Shown one piece after another: positions 1 to 8,756 of a stretch of 29,410 nucleotides of DNA (position 1 is the first letter of the stretch; each line of letters begins with the position of its first letter). The notes under the pieces were generated by a model. That model was given only the letters and a program-made list of their open reading frames with translations, made no database searches and was not told where the DNA came from. The position numbers were made by a program, and so were the translations under genes. The DNA comes from CAZOBJ01 sp964577825 (lineage in GTDB: Bacteria; Planctomycetota; SZUA-567; JAFGNG01), in assembly GCA_964577825.1 (NCBI GenBank), contig CAZOBJ010000031.1, positions 1-29,410 on the forward strand, given 5' to 3'.

Positions 1-608
1 ACGCACCCGGCCACGCCCGCCAGTCCGTGCAGGGTCAGGTGCGCGTGGTTGACCACGTACCCCGCGGCCAGGAATCCGCCGGCCACGAAGAAGTCGCTGA
101 ACCGGCGCACGCCCTCAATCTCCATGCGCTGCTCGGGGACCTGGAATTCGAACCCACCGGCCAGGGACGTGCGGGGCCGGTCGAGCACCACGAACGGCAC
201 GCCCGCCGCGCCGTCCTCGGCCCAGCCGTGGCGCCGGGCCAGCTCGCGGTACGCGGGCGCATCTGGGGCCGCGTTCTCGCGGTGTCCGCGCGGGCCCGTA
301 TAGGCGACCGTGGTGTCGCCCGCAGCGATGGGCTCCGCGCCGCGTTCGCGCAGGAACGCGCTCGCCCCGCGGGTTAGCTCCGGGCGCATGCGCGTGGTGC
401 ACCGCGGCTCGCCGATGTGCACCTTGTGCAGGGACGGGCCCCGTACGGGCCCGGGCTCGGCGCGGCCCAGGGCCTCGGCCAGGGCGTCCTGGATCGCGCG
501 CAGAGCCTGCGCGTCCGCGATGTCCAGGCCCGAGAAGGGCACGAACCACGTGCCCCAGGCTCGGGACGCGTCGGTCAGTCCCGTGGGAATGTGGAGTTCT
601 TCGGCCAT
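1..608 (-). CDS. DUF362 domain protein, C-terminus beyond window edge
   Basis: The reading frame is open from an ATG at 608-606 to the left edge of the window, so only the first ~202 residues are visible. Near residue 63 it reads KVHIGEPRCTTRMRPE, the KxHxGE...T.xRPE signature of the DUF362 family. Later it reads VAGGFLAAGYVVNHAHLTLH, matching the family's pattern of hydrophobic strand followed by the H-x-H/G segment. DUF362 proteins are often found near iron-sulfur proteins, and their biochemical role is unsettled; ferredoxin domains found in some members would lie in the missing part. The start is supported by GGGAG six bases upstream. It begins 28 bp after the sigma54 activator at 637-2010 on the same strand, so the two are probably co-transcribed. 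The family call is fairly sure, the function is not. Confidence 0.8.
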   Translation of the reverse strand, partial: MAEELHIPTGLTDASRAWGTWFVPFSGLDIADAQALRAIQDALAEALGRAEPGPVRGPSLHKVHIGEPRCTTRMRPELTRGASAFLRERGAEPIAAGDTTVAYTGPRGHRENAAPDAPAYRELARRHGWAEDGAAGVPFVVLDRPRTSLAGGFEFQVPEQRMEIEGVRRFSDFFVAGGFLAAGYVVNHAHLTLHGLAGVAGC

Positions 609-636
609 GCTGGTCTCCCGATCGTAGAGCGAGCGG

Positions 637-2010
<1,374 letters not shown>

Positions 2011-2057
2011 CGCATACCTCCGGCTCCTCGGCGCCACAGCGCGTCGAGGAACGCACG

Positions 2058-2086
2058 ACTATACCGGGGATTGCGGGAGTTGGCAA
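2058..2086 (-). promoter_or_regulatory. Sigma70-type promoter for the pseudo-receiver activator
   Basis: On the minus strand TTGCCA (2086-2081) and TATAGT (2063-2058) are separated by exactly 17 bases; each hexamer differs from consensus at one position. It lies in the 112-bp gap after the PilZ gene, and the predicted start near 2051 gives a ~40-nt leader ending at the GGAGG site of the GTG start at 2010. It is the best sigma70 match seen in the window. It suggests that the activator and DUF362 are expressed independently of the upstream sigma54-type unit. Confidence 0.55.
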
Positions 2087-2122
2087 GCGCAGCCATCGCA
2101 TGACGACCGATGGCGCGCAGCG

Positions 2123-3220
2123 TTACGCGCGCCCCGCCGCGCCGCGCAGCCGGCTGATGGCCAGGGCAATGGCGTTGCGTGCGGCATCGTCCAGCCCGAT
2201 GAACTCCACGTGCAGGTTGCGGGTCCTGTCCGGGCCCTCGCTTACGTGCAGGACGCGGCCGAAGCACACGACCGGCTCCATGTCCGGCGCGGGCCGGAAT
2301 CTGAAGCGCACCAGGTCCCCCGCGTCCGCGCTGCGCGAGGCACGCGTGCCGATGCAGGCGCCGCCCAGGCTGATGTTGCGCAGCGTCCCCTCCAGCGTGC
2401 GGCCCATCACGTCCTGGAGCGTGCCCAGGCTCTCCACGGCCTCGGCCACCTCGTCGCCGCGCAGGAGCGCGAACCGAATCGGTTCGCCCACGGGCACCCG
2501 GGTCGTGGCCCGCCGGTGGACCTCGGTCACGTCGTCCGAATGCGCGATGCGGTAGGTCGGCACTTCACCCGCAGCCACCTGCTCGATGGTGCTCTTGAAG
2601 GAGAGGAGCGCGTTGTCCTTGTCCAGCACCGCCTCCACGCGCTGGCCCTCGCGGACCCGGCCCGCGGACGCAGAGTCGGTCGCCGCGACCAGGAACCCGT
2701 CCTGGAGCACGCGAGCGACCACGGCCTGCATGGCGTTCGCGTCGCCGCCCACGTGCATGCGCAGGCCCTGGCCCACCTCCAGGAACCGAGTGCTGGGCAG
2801 AACCGCGCTCTTCTTCCAGACCATACTCTCCACGCTGAAGAGCTTCTCGCAGATCGCGTCGGTCACTCGCTTGCCGAACCGGGTGCGGATCACGGGCGCA
2901 AGGTACCGGTCAAAGTAGCCTTCGCTGACGACCGCGTCTTCGGGCTCCACGATGTTCAGGGAGTGCAGGCCCAAGAGGAGCGCGCGTTCCTCCTGCAGCG
3001 AGAGATGCTTGTCCGCGGCCAGGCGATGCACGCGCCGCCGGCGGGCCTGGTGCTCCTTGCGCCGCTCCCAGTAGCGGCGCAGGTGCCTGCCGCCCACCAG
3101 CACGATCACTATGAACAGGAACAGGTACAGAATCCACACCGGGTAGTCCTGTCGGCGCGCCTCGTACCAGGGCAGCCATGGCTCCGGACGCTCGGCCAGG
3201 GTCGCGATCAGTGCGTTCAT
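2123..3220 (-). CDS. Membrane-anchored PilZ protein, YcgR-like c-di-GMP effector
   Basis: A 365-aa protein with one N-terminal membrane segment (WILYLFLFIVIVLVGG, ~29-44) followed by an arginine-rich stretch that should face the cytoplasm. A YcgR-N-like beta domain follows (~130-230), then a C-terminal PilZ domain. The PilZ c-di-GMP signatures are both recognisable: the arginine motif HRRATTRVP near 234 and NISLGG near 281. Proteins of this architecture bind c-di-GMP and act on flagella, adhesion or envelope enzymes; the output partner here cannot be deduced. The ATG at 3220 has AGAGG about ten bases upstream. It follows the PRC-barrel gene by 48 bp on the same strand, so it probably belongs to the 5396-2123 transcription unit. 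The membrane anchor differs from soluble enterobacterial YcgR. Family call is firm, role open. Confidence 0.85.
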   Translation of the reverse strand: MNALIATLAERPEPWLPWYEARRQDYPVWILYLFLFIVIVLVGGRHLRRYWERRKEHQARRRRVHRLAADKHLSLQEERALLLGLHSLNIVEPEDAVVSEGYFDRYLAPVIRTRFGKRVTDAICEKLFSVESMVWKKSAVLPSTRFLEVGQGLRMHVGGDANAMQAVVARVLQDGFLVAATDSASAGRVREGQRVEAVLDKDNALLSFKSTIEQVAAGEVPTYRIAHSDDVTEVHRRATTRVPVGEPIRFALLRGDEVAEAVESLGTLQDVMGRTLEGTLRNISLGGACIGTRASRSADAGDLVRFRFRPAPDMEPVVCFGRVLHVSEGPDRTRNLHVEFIGLDDAARNAIALAISRLRGAAGRA

Positions 3221-3268
3221 GGGTGTTGCACCTCTTCTGTTCCGCGCGGACAGTCGCCCCGTACGCGC

Positions 3269-4024
3269 CTATTCCCAGTACCGGGGCTGCTCGTAATGGT
3301 CGTGGAGCTCCTCCTCGTGCGCGCGGGGCGGCGGGGCGGAGGGGTCGTACTCGGGGCTCGCCTCCACGTGGGCGCGGTCATAGCCCAGGTGCACCTCTCG
3401 CTCGCCCCAGGTCACGGACTGCACCCAGTGGGGCGAGATGAGCACCCGGCGCCCGGGCAGCCAGTTGCGGGTGTCGATCACGAGGTATCGGATCACCCAT
3501 CCGTCCGTGTCCAAGAGGAAGCTCTCCACGTGCCCGATCGAGCCGTCGGTGGCCCGCAAGTGGTACCCCTCGACCTCCACCATGCTGCGCAGGTGGTAGT
3601 CCTTGGTGGGCCGCTCCTCCAGGTTGCGCTCGGGCGGGGCCTGGCCGAAGTCTCGGTCGCCGCCCGGCAGGGGCACGGGCCCCAGCGGCGGACCCCAGTA
3701 GGGGGTCCACCCGTAGTAGCCGAGGATGTCCACCTCATGCTGGCGGGTCACCTGAGAGACGGGCAGGTCGCGCTCGACCGGAGGGCTGTTCTCGACCTGT
3801 TCGATGGACAGATCCGTGGGCAGGTCGTGGGCCTCGGTGTCCGGCCCCTTGGCGGCCGCGGGCGGCAGGAGCACCTCCCGCTCCACCAGCCAGCTGCCCG
3901 TATCCACCACGATCCAGCGCACGGTCCATTTCTGGTCGTCGAAGTAGAAGTCGCGAACCTTGCCAATCTCGCCGTCCGTGGCGCGAATGCGGTAGCCCAA
4001 TACGCGGTGCGAATTCACGAGCAT
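3269..4024 (-). CDS. Tandem PRC-barrel domain protein
   Basis: A 251-aa soluble protein with two PRC-barrel repeats. The first (~1-65) contains GYRIRATDGEIGKVRDFYFD and VRWIVVDTGSWL. The second (~145-215) contains GYHLRATDGSIGHVESFLLD and IRYLVIDTRNWL. The two share the D-G-x-I-G-x-V-x-x-F/L and W-x-(I/V)-R-(W/Y)-(I/L)-V-(I/V)-D-T pattern typical of PRC barrels. The linker (~70-140) is rich in Pro, Gly, Tyr and Trp and the C-terminal tail is acidic with several His. No signal peptide or membrane helix is seen. PRC barrels occur in photosynthetic reaction-centre H subunits, RimM and many uncharacterised stress proteins, and act as binding modules. GAGGAG lies eight bases before the ATG. It sits 30 bp after the thioredoxin-like gene. 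The precise role is unknown. Confidence 0.88.
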   Translation of the reverse strand: MLVNSHRVLGYRIRATDGEIGKVRDFYFDDQKWTVRWIVVDTGSWLVEREVLLPPAAAKGPDTEAHDLPTDLSIEQVENSPPVERDLPVSQVTRQHEVDILGYYGWTPYWGPPLGPVPLPGGDRDFGQAPPERNLEERPTKDYHLRSMVEVEGYHLRATDGSIGHVESFLLDTDGWVIRYLVIDTRNWLPGRRVLISPHWVQSVTWGEREVHLGYDRAHVEASPEYDPSAPPPRAHEEELHDHYEQPRYWE

Positions 4025-4054
4025 GAGCGCGTCTCCTCTATGCGTGGCGGCCGG

Positions 4055-4633
4055 TCACCGGCGGAAGTACTCCGGTTCGTTGCCGGGGCGCCACTTGATG
4101 TTGCAGCCGATGCTGGCCCGCTGGGCCTCGGGCACCGGCCGGTCGTCGAGTACCGCGTCGAGGGCCGCGCACAGGTCCCGGCCGGTCACGGCCTTGTCGT
4201 TGCCCGGGCGGCTTTCGTCGAACTGGCCCCGATACGCGAGCCGGTGCGCTCGGTCGAACACGAAGAAGTCCGGCGTGCACGCGGCTCGGTAGGCCTTGGC
4301 CACCTCCTGCGAGGGGTCGGCCACGTACGGGAACTTGTACCCGTATCGCCGGGCGTACTCGCGCATCTTGTCCGGGCTGTCCTCGGGGAAGTCCGGGTGG
4401 ATGTTCGCGTTCACGGCCACCACGCCCACGCCCCGGTCCTGATACTGGGCGAACACTTCGACCATCTTGTCGTGGATATGGCGCACGAACGGACAGTGGT
4501 TGCACACGAACGCGACCAACAGGGGCTGCCCCTCGAATTGGCTGCGGGTGACCGTCCGGCCCTCGGTGTCCTGCAACGAGAACTCGGGCGCGGGCGTGCC
4601 CAGCTCCAACATCGTGGACGGCGTCTGCACCAT
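4055..4633 (-). CDS. Thioredoxin-like / AhpC-TSA family protein with CNHC motif
   Basis: A 192-aa thioredoxin-fold protein. It opens with LGTPAPEFSLQDTEG, typical of the AhpC/TSA and TlpA-like group, and carries the active-site segment VCNHCPFVRHI (about residues 43-53), a C-x-x-C redox motif characteristic of the NHCPF subgroup of thioredoxin family proteins. The cis-Pro region is CTPDFFVFD. There is no signal peptide, so it probably acts in the cytoplasm as a thiol oxidoreductase or peroxiredoxin-like enzyme; the substrate is unknown. AGGAGG is seven bases before the ATG. It is 25 bp downstream of the unknown 99-aa gene and 30 bp upstream of the PRC-barrel gene, all on one strand, which suggests an oxidative or envelope stress role. 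Family assignment is strong. Confidence 0.9.
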   Translation of the reverse strand: MVQTPSTMLELGTPAPEFSLQDTEGRTVTRSQFEGQPLLVAFVCNHCPFVRHIHDKMVEVFAQYQDRGVGVVAVNANIHPDFPEDSPDKMREYARRYGYKFPYVADPSQEVAKAYRAACTPDFFVFDRAHRLAYRGQFDESRPGNDKAVTGRDLCAALDAVLDDRPVPEAQRASIGCNIKWRPGNEPEYFRR

Positions 4634-4658
4634 GGTCGATCCTCCTGGGCACGGCCCG

Positions 4659-4958
4659 TCAGGACGGGCGGCGCTTGCCTGTGTTCCTATCCTTCTGCGT
4701 GTCCGCGAACAACTGCTGCAGGTCGCGCACGGTATTGGCCACGGCGTCGCGGTACGGACATTGGGACAGGCGCGGGTCCTGGCGCATGGCGTCGATGTCG
4801 ATGTGGCTCAAGGGCCGGCCCATCAGGTGCTCCAGGTAGGGGTCGACTCGAGACGGCTCGCCTCCGGGACCGCGAATCTCGAACCGTTCGAAGCGCAACG
4901 GCCCCTGGTCGTCGCTCAGCGTATAGAAGATCCGGTCCGACTCCAGGCCTTCACTCAT
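4659..4958 (-). CDS. Unknown 99-aa acidic protein
   Basis: I do not recognise this protein. It is soluble and charged, with Tyr/Phe-rich beta-like N-terminal sequence (RIFYTLSDDQGPLRFERFEI), a short middle and a helical C-terminus that ends with Lys/Arg. No cysteine motif or membrane segment is present. I chose the ATG at 4958 because GAGGGGG lies eight bases upstream; an in-frame GTG at 4982 has a poorer site. The gene lies 42 bp after the CheY-like regulator and 25 bp before the thioredoxin-like gene, so it is very likely translated from the same message. Its coding status rests on this tight packing and the RBS, not on homology. Confidence 0.65.
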   Translation of the reverse strand: MSEGLESDRIFYTLSDDQGPLRFERFEIRGPGGEPSRVDPYLEHLMGRPLSHIDIDAMRQDPRLSQCPYRDAVANTVRDLQQLFADTQKDRNTGKRRPS

Positions 4959-5000
4959 GTCGTCCACCCCCTCGAACCGCACCGGGCGTGCCGGCCTTCC

Positions 5001-5396
5001 CTATCCGTCCTCGTCCGCCTCCGGCGTGAGCCCGAAATCGCCCAGGAGCTCGATCACCTGCCGCACCGAGATCGGCTTCTCCAGGTACCGGTCCGCCCCG
5101 GCGTCCGCAGCGCGCTGGGCGATCTCGGGACCGCCGTACGCGGTGATCAACACCGCCGGCACTTGCGGGTCGGTTGTCTTGACCCGACGGATGACCTCCA
5201 GCCCGTCCTCGTCGCCGCGTCCCATCAGGCTGAGGTCCACCAGGGCCGCGTGGATCCCGTCTCGATCTAGAATCGCCGCAGCCTGGTCGCGGGATTCGGC
5301 GACCAGGACGCGATATCCGTACGCCTCCAACGCCTCCTGTAGGGAGGAGAGATACGCCTCGTCATCGTCCACGAGAAGCAGCCTGCGCGCCTTCAT
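5001..5396 (-). CDS. Single-domain CheY-like response regulator
   Basis: A 131-aa stand-alone receiver domain. It has the acidic pocket LLVDDDE, the phosphoacceptor in ALVDLSLM, the switch Thr in LITAYGG and the Lys in EKPIS, so it should accept a phosphoryl group. There is no output domain; the last ten residues are acidic. Such proteins work by protein-protein contact or as phosphate relays. Its partner could be the histidine kinase at 6835-8547, but this is inference. I chose the ATG at 5396 (GAGG seven bases upstream) over an upstream in-frame start at 5432, which would overlap the predicted leader. It is the first gene after the sigma54-type promoter at 5468-5453. Confidence 0.9.
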   Translation of the reverse strand: MKARRLLLVDDDEAYLSSLQEALEAYGYRVLVAESRDQAAAILDRDGIHAALVDLSLMGRGDEDGLEVIRRVKTTDPQVPAVLITAYGGPEIAQRAADAGADRYLEKPISVRQVIELLGDFGLTPEADEDG

Positions 5397-5452
5397 GTCT
5401 GGGCCTCGGCTCCGCTGCACAAATCCTCGCAATCCCTTATCTGTACACCCCT

Positions 5453-5468
5453 AACAAACCCAGTGCCA
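5453..5468 (-). promoter_or_regulatory. Candidate sigma54 (RpoN) -24/-12 promoter
   Basis: The minus strand reads TGGCAC-N5-TTGTT (5468 to 5453). The consensus is TGGCAC-N5-TTGCW, so the GG element and TTG are in exact register and only the C of the -12 GC is changed to T. The expected start near 5442 leaves a ~46-nt leader before the CheY-like gene at 5396. It lies in the 107-bp gap directly after a sigma54 activator gene (5504-6838), which makes it a likely target. No clear inverted-repeat enhancer was identified upstream; enhancers could lie inside the activator gene. Confidence 0.55.
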
Positions 5469-5503
5469 CTTTTGCGTTGCACACTTGGGAAGGGGTGACC
5501 GGG

Positions 5504-6838
5504 CTACGCGTCCACCTTCTTGAGCTTCTTCAGCCTGCGATACAGCGTGGCCCGCGAGACCCCCAGGGCCCGCGCGGCCTGGCTGATGTCTCCGTCGAAA
5601 TGGTCGAGCGCATTCTGGATGTGCTCGGCCTGCTGCCTGTCCAGGTTCCAGCCCTCGGCGGACTTGCGCTTGGGCGTGCGCCCGCCTCGCTGGTCGATGC
5701 CCGGAAAATGCTCGGGCTTCAGGGTCTTGGCTCCGCACAGCAGGAGCGCGCGCTCGAGCACGTTGCTCAGCTCGCGCACGTTCCCGGGCCAGGCGTAGTT
5801 GCGCAGCAGGGTCATGCCCTGCTTGGAGACCTTCACGTCCGGCCGGCCCAGGCGCGCGAACAGGTGCGCGGCGAAGTCGGGCAAGTCCGCGCGCCGCTCA
5901 CGCAGCGGGGGGATATCGATGGGAAACACGCAGATCCGGTAGTAGAGGTCCCGGCGGAATCGCCCCTCTTCGACCTCCTTGGCCAGGTCGCGGTTCGTCG
6001 CGCAAATGAGACGGAAGTCGCTGCGCCGGACCTTCACCTCGCCCACGCGGCGGAACCGCTTCTCCTCGATCACCTTCAGGAACTGGGCCTGTACGGCCAG
6101 GTCCATGTCCGCGATCTCGTCGAGGAAGAGCGTCCCACCGTTGGCCACCTCGATCAGGCCCTCGCGGTTCTCGATGGCGCTGGTGAACGCGCCCTTGCGG
6201 TGGCCGAAGAGCTCGCTGGCCAACAGCTCCCCGCGCAGACTGGAGCAGTTCACCTCCACGTACGGCGCGGACTTGGGCTTGCCGTTCTCGTGAATCCACT
6301 TGGCCACCACACCCTTGCCCGTGCCCGTCTCGCCCTGGAGCAGGAGCACGGCGTTGTTGGCCGCGGCCGTGGCGGCGAGCTTCCACACCCGCTTGGCAGC
6401 CGGGCTCTCGCCGAAGAAGATATCCTGGCGCTTCGACAAACGGCGCCGGCCCATCTCGCGGCGGCGCAGGTCCTCGGTCTCCAGGGTCTTCTCCAGGACC
6501 ACGGACAGGCGGCGCGTGTCCACTGGCTTGGTGACGAAGTCGTCGGCGCCGCGGCGCATGGCGTCGGTCACGGTGGGGATGTCGCCCGCCGCGCCCGTGA
6601 TCACGATGATGGCGATGCGCGGGTTCTCCTCGCGCAGAGGCCCGATCCAGTCCAGGCCGTTGCCGTCGGGCAGCTTCAGGTCCAGCAGCACCCCGTCCAC
6701 GTCCTCGTCGGAGAGGACCTTGCGCGCGCGCTTGAGCCGGTCCGCGCCCAGGACGGCGTATCCCTTGGTCGACAGGAAGTCGGCCAAGGCCTCGCGGTCG
6801 TCGTCGTCGTCGTCGACAATCAGGATCACCGGCTTCAT
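5504..6838 (-). CDS. Sigma54-dependent response regulator with GAFTSA loop
   Basis: An NtrC-type response regulator of 444 aa. The receiver (1-120) is canonical, with an acidic run D9-D14, phosphoacceptor D53 (GVLLDLKLP), T82 and K105. The AAA+ domain has Walker A GETGTGKG at 170-177 and FLDEIA, and the C-terminal Fis-type helix-turn-helix reads GDISQAARALGVSRATLYRR. The sigma54 contact loop reads GAFTSA (217-222) in place of the nearly invariant GAFTGA; the essential Phe-Thr is kept. The six-Asp run comes from a GAC trinucleotide repeat. Its ATG at 6838 overlaps the kinase stop by four bases (ATGA), so kinase and regulator are translationally coupled. A much longer in-frame upstream extension is just shadow of the kinase gene. 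It likely activates the promoter at 5468-5453. Confidence 0.92.
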   Translation of the reverse strand: MKPVILIVDDDDDDREALADFLSTKGYAVLGADRLKRARKVLSDEDVDGVLLDLKLPDGNGLDWIGPLREENPRIAIIVITGAAGDIPTVTDAMRRGADDFVTKPVDTRRLSVVLEKTLETEDLRRREMGRRRLSKRQDIFFGESPAAKRVWKLAATAAANNAVLLLQGETGTGKGVVAKWIHENGKPKSAPYVEVNCSSLRGELLASELFGHRKGAFTSAIENREGLIEVANGGTLFLDEIADMDLAVQAQFLKVIEEKRFRRVGEVKVRRSDFRLICATNRDLAKEVEEGRFRRDLYYRICVFPIDIPPLRERRADLPDFAAHLFARLGRPDVKVSKQGMTLLRNYAWPGNVRELSNVLERALLLCGAKTLKPEHFPGIDQRGGRTPKRKSAEGWNLDRQQAEHIQNALDHFDGDISQAARALGVSRATLYRRLKKLKKVDA

Positions 6839-8547
6839 GTAGCGCTCTCCTTCAACAGGGGCAGACTCACCTCCACGGTACAGCCCACCCCGCCTTCGTT
6901 GTTCCACAGGGCCACGCCGCCGGCATGGTGCTCCAGGATGTGCTTGACAATGCTCAGCCCCAGCCCGGTTCCGCCCTTGCGGGTGGTGTAGAACGGATCG
7001 AACACGTGGGATTTGTCTTGTTTGGCAATGCCCGGGCCCGCGTCCACGACCCGCAGGCGCGCGAACTCGTGCGTCGGGACGCCGATCTCCAGCCGGATGC
7101 CGGCCCCGTCCGGACTGTGCTGGGCGGCGTTCTCCAGCAGGTTCATGATCACCTGGCCAATGCGCTCGCGGTCCACCCGTATGGGCAAGGGGCCCAGGCC
7201 CGGTTCTTCGCGCGCCTCCAGCGGATGGGTGCGGGCAGCCTCGGTCGCGGCCCAGGCCTCGGCGGCGTCGTTGCACAGCGTACGCGCGTCCATGCGCTGG
7301 TAGTTGCGCGGTTCCATGGGCTTTCGGAACTCCAGGAGGTCGCGCATCAAGGCCGAGAGCCGTTCGATCTGCGTGCGGATACGCTCCAGGTACCGGTCCG
7401 GGGGACGGCCTTCGGCCACCGCCTGTTCGAGCACGTCGCAAGTGATTCGGAGCGTATTGAGCGGATTGCGCACCTCGTGGGCCACGCCCGCGGCCACGCG
7501 GCCCAAGGCCCGGCCCTTCTCCGCGTCGCGGGCGGCCTCCTGCGCGCCGGCCCGTTCGAGCTCCGCGCCCAGGTACCCGGCCAGCGTCTCCACGAGCTGC
7601 ACCTCTTCGTCGGTGAACGCGCCCTCTCGGCGGTCAAGCACGCAGATCGTGCCCAGCGTGCGGCCCTCGTGGTCCTGGATGGGCACGCCCAGAAAGCTGC
7701 GAAACGTCCCCTCACGCAGGCACGGAACCCGCGGATACTGGCCGGCCAGATCGCCGTCCTCGCGGTGGACGCACCCTTCCACGCGCGCCTGTTGAGACAA
7801 GGCGCACGCCCGCGCGCCCCGCGGATCCTCGTCCGTGAGCTCTCCGTCGCGCACGCGCGCGACCAGGCGCGGCAGGTACGGCCCGCCCTTCACGCGCACG
7901 GCCACGCGCGGCGCGCCCAGGAAGGCGGCGAGCTCCCGCGCGGCATTGCCCAGAATCCGTTCGAGGTCCGCCTCCTCCTGCGTGGCGATGGCGAAGGCGA
8001 TCTCCAGGGCCTGCTGGCGGCGGGCCAGGGCGCGCTGGAGCTCCTTGCGGTCATGGATGTTCCGGGTCACGCCCAGGATTCCGAGCTCGCCGCTCGGGCG
8101 CGGCGCGAGGGTGACCACGGTCTCGGTCCACAAGAGGCCCCCGTCGCGGCGGCGCGCGCGCAGCTCGAACGTGCGCGGCCTGGGGGGCACCTTCCCGTCC
8201 CGGATCCTGCGCGCGGCCCGCTGTAGGGCGCGGCGCGGCGCGCGCATGTCCTGCGGCGCCAGGAAGGTCTCAACCTCGCGGCCGTGCACCTCGTCAGGGG
8301 CGTATCCGAGCATGCGCTCGACCGCCGGACTTACATAGGTCACGGTGCCGTCCAGGTCCGCGGTCCAGATGACGTCCGAGGCCTGCTCGGCCAGCAGGCG
8401 GTAGTGCTCCTGCGCGCCCGCGAGCCTGTCCTCGGAGTCCTGAAGGTCCTGTTGCGCGGCGTCGCGCGCTTGCCGGCTCGCAGGGGCCGGCCGAGCTGCG
8501 CCCGCTGCAGGCACCGGATCGAGGCGTTGTTGCGAGGACGAGTCCAT
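6835..8547 (-). CDS. PAS-GAF sensor histidine kinase (soluble)
   Basis: A 570-aa cytoplasmic NtrB-like kinase with no membrane segment. Order: a Gln/Ala-rich helical N-terminus; a PAS domain (~48-175, ASDVIWTADLDGTVTYVSPA through GVTRNIHDRKEL); a GAF domain (~180-335, with a late FRSFLGVPIQDHEGRTLGTI); a dimerisation/phosphoacceptor domain with H357 in GVAHEVRNPLNTLRI; and an ATPase domain with NLLENAAQH, VDAGPGIA and GGTGLGLSIVKHIL. It should autophosphorylate at H357 and pass phosphate to the overlapping sigma54 regulator. The PAS and GAF domains suggest an internal redox, ligand or small-molecule signal, which is not identifiable from sequence. GGGAGGGG precedes the ATG. A sigma70-like promoter is seen at 8680-8652. 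The pair resembles zinc/envelope-stress or nitrogen-type NtrBC systems but is not a clear ortholog of a named one. Confidence 0.93.
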   Translation of the reverse strand: MDSSSQQRLDPVPAAGAARPAPASRQARDAAQQDLQDSEDRLAGAQEHYRLLAEQASDVIWTADLDGTVTYVSPAVERMLGYAPDEVHGREVETFLAPQDMRAPRRALQRAARRIRDGKVPPRPRTFELRARRRDGGLLWTETVVTLAPRPSGELGILGVTRNIHDRKELQRALARRQQALEIAFAIATQEEADLERILGNAARELAAFLGAPRVAVRVKGGPYLPRLVARVRDGELTDEDPRGARACALSQQARVEGCVHREDGDLAGQYPRVPCLREGTFRSFLGVPIQDHEGRTLGTICVLDRREGAFTDEEVQLVETLAGYLGAELERAGAQEAARDAEKGRALGRVAAGVAHEVRNPLNTLRITCDVLEQAVAEGRPPDRYLERIRTQIERLSALMRDLLEFRKPMEPRNYQRMDARTLCNDAAEAWAATEAARTHPLEAREEPGLGPLPIRVDRERIGQVIMNLLENAAQHSPDGAGIRLEIGVPTHEFARLRVVDAGPGIAKQDKSHVFDPFYTTRKGGTGLGLSIVKHILEHHAGGVALWNNEGGVGCTVEVSLPLLKESAT

Positions 8548-8651
8548 GGGCCCCTCCCTAGCGTGCCTGTAGGCTGCCGCCTGCGCGGGCGGCGTCTCCG
8601 GGGCAGATCACCAGCGAGCGCCGCCCGTCTCAGTTTTGCGACACCGCCCCA

Positions 8652-8680
8652 TTCCTAACACTGCGACCGCCGGGCGTCAA
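8652..8680 (-). promoter_or_regulatory. Possible sigma70 promoter of kinase-regulator pair
   Basis: The minus strand has TTGACG (8680-8675), 17 bases, then TAGGAA (8657-8652). The -35 matches five of six consensus bases, the -10 only three. The predicted leader is ~100 nt to the kinase ATG at 8547. It is plausible from position but weak at the -10. Confidence 0.35.
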
Positions 8681-8756
8681 GCAAAGACCTGCGCGCAGCC
8701 GGGGCGGTACGGGCTTGCCCCCTATTCGCAAGACGCACCGTCTCTCTCGGGGAAGA

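Noticed and set aside
6839..7441. Longer N-terminus for the GAFTSA response regulator
   Set aside because: The extension is out-of-frame kinase sequence; the receiver domain begins exactly at the ATG at 6838.
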